In this document: positions 51,739 to 59,338 of the stretch, in pieces | Position numbering within the stretch: position 1 is the first letter of the stretch | How the letters are laid out: each line of letters opens with the position of its first letter | NCBI GenBank assembly: GCA_964439725.1 | Contig: CAYTPY010000002.1 | Span: 1-64,000 of the forward strand | Length of the DNA stretch: 64,000 nucleotides | From: Croceibacterium_A sp964439725 | GTDB taxonomy: Bacteria > Pseudomonadota > Alphaproteobacteria > Sphingomonadales > Sphingomonadaceae | Direction: 5' to 3' | Program-made: the position numbers and the translations under genes | Notes under the pieces: model-generated | The model's input: only the letters and a program-made list of their open reading frames with translations | Database searches by the model: none | Told to the model about the DNA's origin: nothing

Positions 51739-52685
51739 GTTCCGATGAAGCCGCAACGCACGCTCGCCCATCAGCCAAGCGTGGCCTCGGACGGGGCCTC
51801 GGTGCGCTCTTAGGCGAAGTCCGCCGCGAGGAGCCACTGGTCACGACCGGGTCCGACCATACCCACGATGCCGTGGTATCGCCGCGTCCGGCCGGGTTAG
51901 CCAATGTCGCCGTGGCCGCGATCGAACCGCATCCTGAGCAGCCACGTCGCCATTTCGACGAAGCGGCCTTGTCCGATCTGGCCGCGTCAATCTCCGAGCG
52001 AGGGCTCATCCAACCCGTCGTGGTGCGTCCCCTCGGTTCTGGCCGATACCAACTCGTCGCCGGCGAACGCCGTTGGCGCGCGGCCCAGAAAGCGCAATTA
52101 CATGAAATTCCGGCATTAATTCGCCAGCTTGACGAGCGCGAAGTCACCGCTCTCGCGCTCATTGAGAATATCCAGCGTGAAGATCTCAACCCGATCGAGG
52201 AAGCCAGAGCGTATAAACGATTGGCGAAGCTCGAGAACATGCCGCAGACGGAAATCGGCAAGCTTGTCGGCAAGTCCCGCAGCCATGTCGCGAACTTCCT
52301 GCGCTTGCTCACCCTGCCGCCCCCGGTAATCGCGCATCTGGAGGCGGGCCGCCTCGACATGGGCCATGCGCGAGCCTTGATCGGGCACTCGCAATGTGCC
52401 GAGCTCGCACAGCGCGCGGTCGACGAGGGACTTTCGGTGCGAGAAGTCGAGAAGTTGGTGCGACGTTCCGAGTCGCCCAAGCCCCGACGCCAGGCGCGGG
52501 AAGGGCGGGACTCGGCCGAAGATGCTGACATCGTAGCGGTGCAGAGCCATCTTGAGGATATTCTCGGGCTGCCGGTACGGATCGCAGCCGACACCGACCC
52601 CCGATCAGGCACGGTAACGATCCGCTACCGGACGCTCGACCAGCTCGATCTGATTTGCCAGCGGTTGACGGGGGGCGCCATCTAG
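51735..52685 (+). CDS. parB: chromosome partitioning CTPase/centromere protein ParB
   Basis: A 316-residue ParB. Basic N-terminus with KRGLGRGLGALLGE, CTP-binding domain IEPHPEQPRRHFDE and ERGLIQPVVVRP and GERRWRAA, then LALIENIQREDLNPIEEA, the parS-reading helix-turn-helix IGKLVGKSRSHVANFLRLL, and C-terminal dimerisation domain with RTLDQLDLICQRL. Begins as ATGA overlap with parA. Confidence 0.98.
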   Translation: MSSDEAATHARPSAKRGLGRGLGALLGEVRREEPLVTTGSDHTHDAVVSPRPAGLANVAVAAIEPHPEQPRRHFDEAALSDLAASISERGLIQPVVVRPLGSGRYQLVAGERRWRAAQKAQLHEIPALIRQLDEREVTALALIENIQREDLNPIEEARAYKRLAKLENMPQTEIGKLVGKSRSHVANFLRLLTLPPPVIAHLEAGRLDMGHARALIGHSQCAELAQRAVDEGLSVREVEKLVRRSESPKPRRQAREGRDSAEDADIVAVQSHLEDILGLPVRIAADTDPRSGTVTIRYRTLDQLDLICQRLTGGAI

Positions 52686-52727
52686 CGGGGCTACCTAGGC
52701 AGCCTGGCTTGTCTCTTTATTCCGATC

Positions 52728-52750
52728 CGGAGTTGCGCGGCGCGACTCCG
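52728..52750. terminator. hairpin between convergent parB and glycine-zipper genes
   Basis: CGGAGT pairs with ACTCCG and the stem continues to 10 base pairs (one T-G) around CGG. No T-run. Position between two convergent stops suggests transcription termination. Confidence 0.4.
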
Positions 52751-52768
52751 CGACGCCTCTCCGACGCT

Positions 52769-53518
52769 CTAGTCGGCGCGGATCCTCTTTGCGGCCCCTC
52801 GGCGCGGCTGCACCTGCCGAGCCGGCGGCTCCATTCCCGCGGCCGGCACAGCCTCGCAGTTGCACGGGCGGTCGCGGCGTTCGGTAACAATCGGGACCCT
52901 GACCCACATCACGGGCCCTTGATAGGCGAGGCCGGACTCCGAAGCGTGGCCGCTATAGCTTTGTTCGTAACGTAGTAGGTAATCTTCGCAGGCATCGATG
53001 CGGCGATCTTCGCGATCGCGGTCGGCGGCGGCGCCGATGGTGCCCCCGATAACGACTCCCGCAATACCGCCAATTCCGGCGCCGAGCAGAGTGCCCCCGA
53101 GACGGCTACCCTCGGCGATCCGATTACCCGCTATGCCGCCGGCTATGGCACCGAGGATTCCGCCCACGGCTTCACCCTGGTGCTGACCGGCCGAATCATA
53201 GGAATGGGCGCGGCATCGCTGCAGCCAGTGTGCGCGTTGCGCCGCCGTGTAACCTAGAGGGCGGCCAGAACGCAGCGGCGGCCATTCGGAAGCGCTATGG
53301 TAAGCCTGCGGGGGGTAAGCTTGATGCTCGTTCACCACGGTGCTGCCGACCGGCTCAGGGCCGTCATCCCCGTCTTCGTCCCATACGAACACATCATCGT
53401 AGAGTTCGGGAAGCGGCGGGGGCGGGCCCGGGTCGTAGGGGACGTTCTGCCCGGCGGCTGGAACCGACGAAAGGGCCCAAGCGGTAGCGGTAAGTATAGC
53501 GGCGCAGCGGATCGACAT
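52769..53518 (-). CDS. exported glycine-zipper protein
   Basis: A 249-residue envelope protein with signal peptide (AAILTATAWALSSVPAAG). A Pro/Asp/Glu-rich region precedes a glycine-zipper of the 2TM type: GGILGAIAGGIAGNRIAEG and GGTLLGAGIGGIAGVVIGG (about 118-165). Then a Cys-containing C-terminal part ending very basic. Such proteins associate with the outer membrane; function unknown. Confidence 0.82.
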   Translation of the reverse strand: MSIRCAAILTATAWALSSVPAAGQNVPYDPGPPPPLPELYDDVFVWDEDGDDGPEPVGSTVVNEHQAYPPQAYHSASEWPPLRSGRPLGYTAAQRAHWLQRCRAHSYDSAGQHQGEAVGGILGAIAGGIAGNRIAEGSRLGGTLLGAGIGGIAGVVIGGTIGAAADRDREDRRIDACEDYLLRYEQSYSGHASESGLAYQGPVMWVRVPIVTERRDRPCNCEAVPAAGMEPPARQVQPRRGAAKRIRAD

Positions 53519-53635
53519 CTGCGGTTTCCTCGGACCGGCGCGGAGTGACAGCCCGCGCGCTCAACTGCAAACGGCTTATACCCAGGGGCGGAGTCTTGAA
53601 GCCCGCCGTGTGTGCCCTGTCCCGAAACGGGCCGC

Positions 53636-54118
53636 TCAGATCCGTACCGCTACTCTTGCCGCCAGCGCTTCCATGCCAGCTTGATCTTCGACATCGAACC
53701 GCGCGGGCAGCGGGCTGTCGAGGTCGATGACCGCGATGGCACGGCCGTCGCGGAGCACCGGCACCACCAGTTCGGAGCGGCTCGCTGCATCGCAGGCTAT
53801 GTGGCCGGGGAACTCGTGCACGTCTTCGACAAGCTGCGTTCGTTGTTGCGCAGCAGCCGCACCGCACACGCCCTGGCCCAGCGGTATCCGAATGCACGCC
53901 GGTTTTCCGCAGAAAGGGCCCAGAACCAGTTCCTCGCCGATCAAGCGGTAGAAGCCGGCCCAATTGAGATCCGGGACGAGCTGCCAGATCAGCGCCGCGA
54001 CATTCGCCATGTTGGCGACGGCGTCCGGCTCACCGGCTGTCAGGGCGTCGGCTGCCGAGAGCAACTCGTTGTAGAGTTCGCCCTTGGGCAGCGCGGGGTC
54101 GGCGGCGAAGTCGTACAT
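53636..54118 (-). CDS. msrC: free methionine-R-sulfoxide reductase (fRMsr)
   Basis: A 160-residue GAF-domain enzyme that reduces free Met-R-sulfoxide. The three family cysteines are in GPFCGKPACIRIPLGQGVCG and HIACDAASRSELVVPV. NWAGFYRL at about 53-60 is conserved. Cytoplasmic. Divergent from the sorbosone dehydrogenase-like gene, 60 bases apart. Complements the MsrA encoded earlier in the window. Confidence 0.93.
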   Translation of the reverse strand: MYDFAADPALPKGELYNELLSAADALTAGEPDAVANMANVAALIWQLVPDLNWAGFYRLIGEELVLGPFCGKPACIRIPLGQGVCGAAAAQQRTQLVEDVHEFPGHIACDAASRSELVVPVLRDGRAIAVIDLDSPLPARFDVEDQAGMEALAARVAVRI

Positions 54119-54178
54119 GACGAGTGCCTAGCGGCGGAATGCGTTGCCGCAAAGCGACCGTTCGCTTATCCACCCTGC

Positions 54179-55627
54179 ATGCACATCCTGAAGAAGATCG
54201 CCATCGGCCTGGTGGTCGTCATCCTCGTCCTGGGCGTCGCCGGCTGGTGGATGCTGCGTGGCAACCCGGCCGAGTACTCGGTCGAGGATGTGACCGGAAC
54301 CGATCCCATTCTGGCTCAGCCGAACAAGGAGACCATCCCGACCGTGCAAGTGGCGGAGCCGATCGGCTGGCCGGACGGGGCTGCTCCCGACGCTGCCGAG
54401 GGCTTGGTGGTCAATCGCTTTGCCGATGGCCTGCAGCATCCGCGGGTTATCTATGCGATGCCCGGCGGCGATATTCTGGTCGCCGAGGCCAACGCTCCGG
54501 AACGCGTCCTGGCAGGCGGCGGCATCGTCAATTTCGTGGCCGGGTTCCTGTTCCGCCGTGCCGGAGCAGCCGTGCCGTCTCCGAACCGGCTGGTGCTTCT
54601 CCGGGACGCCGACGGCGACGGTGTCGCCGAAGCCCGGCACGTACTGCGCGACGATCTCGACTCGCCGTCGGGAATCGCCTGGCACGATGGCAACCTCTAC
54701 GTCGCCAACCACAATGCCGTGCTGCGCTTTGACTACGCAGAGGGCGCAACGACGCTGACCGGCCAGCCCGAGAAGCTGATGGACCTGCCGCCGGCCGGCA
54801 ACCATTGGATGCGGAACATCATCCTCAACGAGGACGGCACCCGGCTGTTCGTCGCGGTCGGCTCGGCTTCGAACATCGGCGAAGGCGGCATGGCGATCGA
54901 GGCGGGCCGCGCCGCGATCCACGAGCTCAACCTCGAAGATGGCAGCTCGCGAATCTACGGCTCTGGGCTGCGCAATCCTAACGGCTTGGCCTGGAACCCT
55001 TGGAGCGAGGAACTTTGGACCACCGTCAACGAGCGCGACATGCTTGGATCCGACTTGGTACCGGACTACCTGACCAACGTGCCGGTGGGTGTCACTTACG
55101 GCTGGCCGTGGCTCTATTGGGGCGAAACCGTCGACTTGCGCGTCGACGCGCCGATGCCGAACTTCCTGGTCGAGTACGTCCGCACGCCCGAGTACGCGCT
55201 GGGGCCGCATGTGGCTGCGCTCGGGCTGACATTCACGCGCGAGGGCTCACGAATGGGCGATGCGTTCGGACGGGGCGCTTTCATTGCCCGCCATGGCTCG
55301 TGGAACCGCAAGCCGCCATCGGGGTATGACGTCGTCTTCGTTGCTTTCGACGAGCGCGGCAATCCGATCGGTAAGCCGGTGCCGGTGCTCGGCAGCTTCC
55401 TCGCCGGCGATGGGCAGACTCATGGGCGCCCGACCTGGGTGGCTTGGGACGCCACGGGTGCTCTCTTGGTCAGCGACGATACGGGCAATATCATCTGGCG
55501 CGTCGTCGCACTCCGGGCGACCCCGGCCGGACCTCAGGTCCGTATCCAAGGTGAGCGGATGCCCCCCCGGATCGAGCTGCGCGGCGATCCGTCTCGCGCT
55601 TTCGACGAACCGCCAGCGGGCCCGTAG
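54179..55627 (+). CDS. PQQ-type sugar dehydrogenase, sorbosone dehydrogenase-like
   Basis: A 482-residue beta-propeller protein. An N-terminal membrane anchor (ILKKIAIGLVVVILVLGVAG) holds the propeller in the periplasm. Propeller signatures: GLQHPRVIYAMPGGDILVAE, NLYVANHNAVLRFDY, GSGLRNPNGLAWNP, YGWPWLYWG, RHGSWNRKPPSGYDVVFV and GALLVSDDTGN. Uses PQQ in related enzymes; no PQQ synthesis genes are nearby. ATG 54179 is chosen because the anchor begins there; the open frame further upstream lies over msrC. Confidence 0.9.
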   Translation: MHILKKIAIGLVVVILVLGVAGWWMLRGNPAEYSVEDVTGTDPILAQPNKETIPTVQVAEPIGWPDGAAPDAAEGLVVNRFADGLQHPRVIYAMPGGDILVAEANAPERVLAGGGIVNFVAGFLFRRAGAAVPSPNRLVLLRDADGDGVAEARHVLRDDLDSPSGIAWHDGNLYVANHNAVLRFDYAEGATTLTGQPEKLMDLPPAGNHWMRNIILNEDGTRLFVAVGSASNIGEGGMAIEAGRAAIHELNLEDGSSRIYGSGLRNPNGLAWNPWSEELWTTVNERDMLGSDLVPDYLTNVPVGVTYGWPWLYWGETVDLRVDAPMPNFLVEYVRTPEYALGPHVAALGLTFTREGSRMGDAFGRGAFIARHGSWNRKPPSGYDVVFVAFDERGNPIGKPVPVLGSFLAGDGQTHGRPTWVAWDATGALLVSDDTGNIIWRVVALRATPAGPQVRIQGERMPPRIELRGDPSRAFDEPPAGP

Positions 55628-55645
55628 TCTTTCGAGGCTCAGCCG

Positions 55646-56422
55646 TTACCGGCGCAGCGGCTGCCCGGCGCGTCCGGCGAGCTCAACGATGAAGTGCCAA
55701 GCGATTCGCCCGGACCTCGCACCGCGCCGCTTGGCCCATTCCAGTGCTTCGGCTTCGCTCCAGGCCAAGCCGTACTCTTCGGCATAGCCGCGCACGATCT
55801 CCAGATATTCGTCCTGAGAGCAAGCGTGGAAGCCGAGCGAAAGGCCGAAACGATCGGCCAGAGCAAGCTGGTCGTCGACCACGTCACGTGGATTTATAGG
55901 ATCGTCCTGTTCGTCCATCCGCCGCGGCACGATCGCACGGCGGTTGGAGGTCACTGCCAGCCGCACGTTAGCTGGTCGCGCTTCCACACCGCCATCAAGC
56001 CAGGATCGCAAATGCCGCGGCCCGGTGGCGTCTCCGGGCGCAAACCCCAGGTCGTCGATGAACACGATGAACCGGCGCTCGACAGGCGCCAGGGCGGCGA
56101 ACAGCGCCGAAAGCGATCCAACCGCATCGGTGGCCACTTGGACCAGTGCGACCCGGCCAGGCTCCGCCTGCTGCGCGGCTAGGACGGCCGAGCGAACGAG
56201 TGCGCTTTTGCCCATGCCGCGCGCCCCCCATAGCAGCATGTCGTGGGCCGCGTGGCCCCGCGCATGGCGCAGGACGTTCTCGGCGGCCGCGGCCTTCTGA
56301 CGATCGATACCTCGGAGCAGCTCGAGTCCTGGCGCCTCCAGTTGCACGACCGGGCGCGCCGATGCGCCTTCCCAGACGTAGGCGGGGGCGGCTAGCCAAT
56401 CGGTGACAGCTTGGTGTTTCAT
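55646..56422 (-). CDS. DUF815 family AAA-type ATPase
   Basis: A 258-residue P-loop ATPase. Walker A LLWGARGMGKSALVRS (62-77 or so), Walker B RFIVFIDDLGFAPGD, then SNRRAIVPRR and, in the C-terminal lid, FGLSLGFHACSQDEYLEIV. DUF815 proteins are widespread and uncharacterised. ATG 56422 gives the family N-terminus. Divergent from tsaC with 26 bases between starts. Confidence 0.88.
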   Translation of the reverse strand: MKHQAVTDWLAAPAYVWEGASARPVVQLEAPGLELLRGIDRQKAAAAENVLRHARGHAAHDMLLWGARGMGKSALVRSAVLAAQQAEPGRVALVQVATDAVGSLSALFAALAPVERRFIVFIDDLGFAPGDATGPRHLRSWLDGGVEARPANVRLAVTSNRRAIVPRRMDEQDDPINPRDVVDDQLALADRFGLSLGFHACSQDEYLEIVRGYAEEYGLAWSEAEALEWAKRRGARSGRIAWHFIVELAGRAGQPLRR

Positions 56423-56448
56423 CTCCGCCTCGCCTATAGCGCGCCGCG

Positions 56449-57390
56449 ATGGGCGACAAGGCACCGGAATGGCTGGCAACTGATGTGCAAGGGATTGCTC
56501 GCGCCGCCGATCTACTACGATCGGGACGACTGGTCGCGGTGCCGACTGAAACGGTTTATGGCCTCGCCGCCCGAGCCGACAGCGAGCAGGCGGTGGCGGA
56601 AGTCTTCCGCGCCAAGAGGCGGCCCGATTTCAATCCGCTGATCGTCCATGTACCGTCACTGGCCGCGGGGCGCGAACTCGCCCGTTTCGATGCGAACGCC
56701 GAGCTCCTGGCCGAGCGCTTCTGGCCTGGCCCCCTCACACTGGTGCTTCCTTCCCAGCCGGGCAGTGGGATCGTGCCTGCGGTTACGGCCGGGTTGGCCA
56801 CGATTGCGCTGCGCATGCCGGCGCATCCCGCCACTCTGGCCCTGCTAGAGCAAACAGGATTGCCGCTGGCGGCACCTTCCGCGAATCGCAGCGGGGGAGT
56901 CAGTCCGACCACGCCGCAGCACGTGGCTCAATCGTTGGGGCCGGCGGTGTCGGCCATCCTTGATGGTGGCCCGTGCGCCCGGGGCCTGGAATCCTCGATT
57001 GTCGCCTTGCGCGAGGACGGAAGCTGGCATCTGCTCCGTCAAGGGCCGATAACGGAAGAAGGGCTGGTGGCGCTGCTCGGGGCTCCCGCGCCTCTTTCGG
57101 ATGCGCGGATCGAGGCTCCGGGACAACTCGCCCGCCATTACTCGCCCGGAAAACCGCTGCGTCTCGGCGTTTCGCAAGCCAGTGACGATGAGTTTCTTGT
57201 AGGGTTCGGCCTGGTCGAGGGTGACTGCTCGCTTTCGCAACGCGGCGATCTCGCCGAGGCCGCGGCGCGCCTCTATGCCTGCCTCCACGAAGCGGCCGCA
57301 TCGGACAAGCCACGCATCGCAGTGGCGCCAGTGCCGCAAGATGGTATTGGCGCCGCTCTCAACGATCGCCTGCAGCGCGCTGCCGCCTAG
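56449..57390 (+). CDS. tsaC: L-threonylcarbamoyladenylate synthase (Sua5/TsaC2)
   Basis: First enzyme of t6A37 tRNA modification. 313 residues: YrdC domain (LVAVPTETVYGLAARADSE, FRAKRRPDFNPLIVHV, RFWPGPLTLVLP, APSANRSGGVSPT, ESSIVAL) plus the C-terminal Sua5 domain after the linker ending in PGQLARHYSPGKPLRL, so it is the long Sua5 type. It ends with a 4-base overlap on the convergent lipoprotein gene. Confidence 0.96.
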   Translation: MGDKAPEWLATDVQGIARAADLLRSGRLVAVPTETVYGLAARADSEQAVAEVFRAKRRPDFNPLIVHVPSLAAGRELARFDANAELLAERFWPGPLTLVLPSQPGSGIVPAVTAGLATIALRMPAHPATLALLEQTGLPLAAPSANRSGGVSPTTPQHVAQSLGPAVSAILDGGPCARGLESSIVALREDGSWHLLRQGPITEEGLVALLGAPAPLSDARIEAPGQLARHYSPGKPLRLGVSQASDDEFLVGFGLVEGDCSLSQRGDLAEAAARLYACLHEAAASDKPRIAVAPVPQDGIGAALNDRLQRAAA

Positions 57391-57716
57391 TTCGGCTCTA
57401 CCGGGATCGACGGCAGCAATACCTGCATCTCGGCATAAGTGGTACGGGCCTGTTCGCAGGCGCGGCGGTCGCCGTCAGTGCAGCGGGTTAGCTGACGATC
57501 GTAGTCCCGCTGTAGCCGCCCAAGCCGTTCCTCGCGCTGACGTATCTCGCGGCCGCGCTTCTGGTCGGCCTCTGACTGGCTGGTGGTCGCCAGGTCCACA
57601 CCTTTGCTGGCAGCGCGAACCGGGAGTGTCGCTACGCCAATCGCCGTTTTGGCCAAGCACCCCTGCAACGCGAACGCTGCGGCGACGACGGCAACCATTC
57701 GCACTGCATAAGGCAT
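57387..57716 (-). CDS. small lipoprotein
   Basis: A 109-residue protein with a signal sequence and lipobox (VAAAFALQGCLA, C20 expected to be lipidated). The mature part is helical and charged (SEADQKRGREIRQREERLGRL), possibly coiled coil, with two more cysteines (RCTDGDRRACEQA). Function unknown. Convergent with tsaC. Confidence 0.75.
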   Translation of the reverse strand: MPYAVRMVAVVAAAFALQGCLAKTAIGVATLPVRAASKGVDLATTSQSEADQKRGREIRQREERLGRLQRDYDRQLTRCTDGDRRACEQARTTYAEMQVLLPSIPVEPN

Positions 57717-57864
57717 GGCCGTTCTCCTTAGGTGCGTTCTAGGTACGGCACGCTTGCAGGCGTGTGAACCCGACAGGGCGGATAGGCTCAGTCTTTACCT
57801 CCTGCGGACGAGAAAAGGGCCGCGCGGATCACTCCGGCGACCCCTTGTCTCGCTTGGGTGCCGG

Positions 57865-58401
57865 TCAGGCGTCTTCGGTTGTGCTCTCGTAGTACTGCGG
57901 CGCGTGGGTCTTCAGCACGTCGAGAATCTTGGCGAGCGCGGTCGGCTCGTCGGTTTTTTCCATCGCCGCCAGTTCGCGGGCCAACCGGCTCGACGCCGCT
58001 TCGAAGATCTGGCGCTCGGAGTAGCTCTGCTCCGGCTGGTCTTCCGGACGAAACAGATCACGCGTCACCTCGGCGATCGACACCAGGTCGCCCGAGTTGA
58101 TCTTCGCTTCGTATTCCTGGGCCCGGCGCGACCACATAGTACGCTTGACCTTGGGTTTGCCCTTCAGGGTCTCCATGGCTTCCTTGAGCGTCTTGTCGCT
58201 CGAAAGCTTGCGCATCCCAATGGCTTCGACTTTGTTCACAGGGACACGGAGCGTCATTCGTTCCTTCTCAAAGCGAAGCACGTAAAGTTCGAGCTTCATT
58301 CCGGCGATTTCTTCGCTCTGCAGCTCGACTACTCGGCCAACCCCATGCTTGGGGTACACGACGTAGTCGCCGACATCGAATGCGGGGGCATTCACAGCCA
58401 T
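57865..58401 (-). CDS. carD: CarD family transcription regulator
   Basis: A 178-residue RNA polymerase-binding regulator that stabilises open complexes at rRNA and other promoters. N-terminal Tudor-like domain FDVGDYVVYPKHGVGRVVEL and VNKVEAIGMRKL, then the helical C-terminal domain (WSRRAQEYEAKINSGDLVSIAEV, quoted in part). The ATG at 58401 has AGGAC upstream. The frame is open up to 58593 but not family-like. Confidence 0.96.
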   Translation of the reverse strand: MAVNAPAFDVGDYVVYPKHGVGRVVELQSEEIAGMKLELYVLRFEKERMTLRVPVNKVEAIGMRKLSSDKTLKEAMETLKGKPKVKRTMWSRRAQEYEAKINSGDLVSIAEVTRDLFRPEDQPEQSYSERQIFEAASSRLARELAAMEKTDEPTALAKILDVLKTHAPQYYESTTEDA

Positions 58402-58561
58402 CTTGCTTACTTGTCCTTTCTTGGGGCAGGAATGGGAGTGCAAGACAGTACTATGGCCGCACGACCCGGCGCAGCCTGGCTTGCCTGCATTTGCATCTGG
58501 TTTGGCGGGGGCCTGCCTTCCTAATCCCGACCATCGCCCTAGCAGACGGGCGGAGCCAGGT

Positions 58562-58567
58562 ATTATA
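58562..58567 (-). promoter_or_regulatory. perfect TATAAT upstream of carD
   Basis: On the minus strand TATAAT lies in the AT-richest part of the 261-base fdxA-carD gap, 160 bases before carD. No good -35 at 17 bases. Possible -10 element. Confidence 0.3.
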
Positions 58568-58662
58568 TAGCAGATTCGCAACAAAATTACCACCCCTGCC
58601 CGTCATCGAGGCAAGGGCGGCCGTTTCTTTGTCGAGCGGCGGGCTCCGCGGGTGCGAAGCGC

Positions 58663-59001
58663 CTAGTCGCCTTCGCCAGGTTCGGCGGAGAAGTGTTGCT
58701 CGAACTTGCCTTCGACGCCCTTGAACGCATCGGCGTCGGCCGGCGGGTCCTTCTTCTGGGTGATGTTGGGCCATTCGGCCGAATAGCTCGCGTTGAGCTC
58801 GAGCCATTGCTCCAAGCCGCCTTCGGTGTCGGGCAGAATCGCCTCGGCCGGGCACTCGGGCTCGCACACGCCGCAGTCGATGCACTCGGAAGGATTGATG
58901 ACGAGCATGTTCTCGCCTTCATAGAAGCAATCCACGGGACAGACCTCGACGCAGTCGGTGTACTTGCACTTGATGCAGGCTTCGGTGACGACGTAGGTCA
59001 T
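58663..59001 (-). CDS. fdxA: seven-iron ferredoxin FdxA
   Basis: A 112-residue [3Fe-4S][4Fe-4S] ferredoxin. Cluster cysteines in ACIKCKYTDCVEVCPVDCF (C9, C17, C21 and neighbours) and ECIDCGVCEPECP (C40, C43, C46, C50). Acidic C-terminal extension as in FdxA. ATGA overlap with the S4 gene; carD is downstream, a conserved alphaproteobacterial order. Confidence 0.97.
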   Translation of the reverse strand: MTYVVTEACIKCKYTDCVEVCPVDCFYEGENMLVINPSECIDCGVCEPECPAEAILPDTEGGLEQWLELNASYSAEWPNITQKKDPPADADAFKGVEGKFEQHFSAEPGEGD

Positions 59002-59327
59002 TTCTGCGCTTCCCCTTCTGCGTTTTCCGGATCGGGTCCCGGCGGCGCGTCGTGGCCCGCTATGCCGTTTGCCCTGCCAGCGTCAAGCGGGCGGTAACAG
59101 GCCTGAGCTTCGCTAGGGGGGCCGCGCCGCTCCGGCAAAGCAAGGATTTCTATCACCAGGACACGGTTGCGTAGCGGCAAGGTCAGGACATCGCCGACAG
59201 CGATCGGCAGGTCCTGACGCAGGACCCGCTCGGCATTACGGCGAATGTGGCCTTCTGCAATCCAGCGTTGCGCCAGCGTCCGGCTCTTGGCGAAGCGTAG
59301 CGCGTGGAGCAGCCGATCGATCCGCAT
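58998..59327 (-). CDS. S4-domain RNA-binding protein (Hsp15-like)
   Basis: A 109-residue protein with an N-terminal S4 domain: RIDRLLHALRFAKSRTLAQ, GHIRRNAERV and VGDVLTLPLRNRVLVIEI. Relatives bind ribosomal RNA on stalled 50S subunits. Pro-rich C-terminal tail. Between the helicase (11-base gap) and fdxA (4-base overlap). Confidence 0.92.
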   Translation of the reverse strand: MRIDRLLHALRFAKSRTLAQRWIAEGHIRRNAERVLRQDLPIAVGDVLTLPLRNRVLVIEILALPERRGPPSEAQACYRPLDAGRANGIAGHDAPPGPDPENAEGEAQK

Positions 59328-59338
59328 GCAACGTGGGG

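Noticed and set aside
53612..54178. Upstream extension of the sorbosone dehydrogenase-like gene
   Set aside because: The extension is antisense to msrC and precedes a clear membrane-anchor N-terminus.
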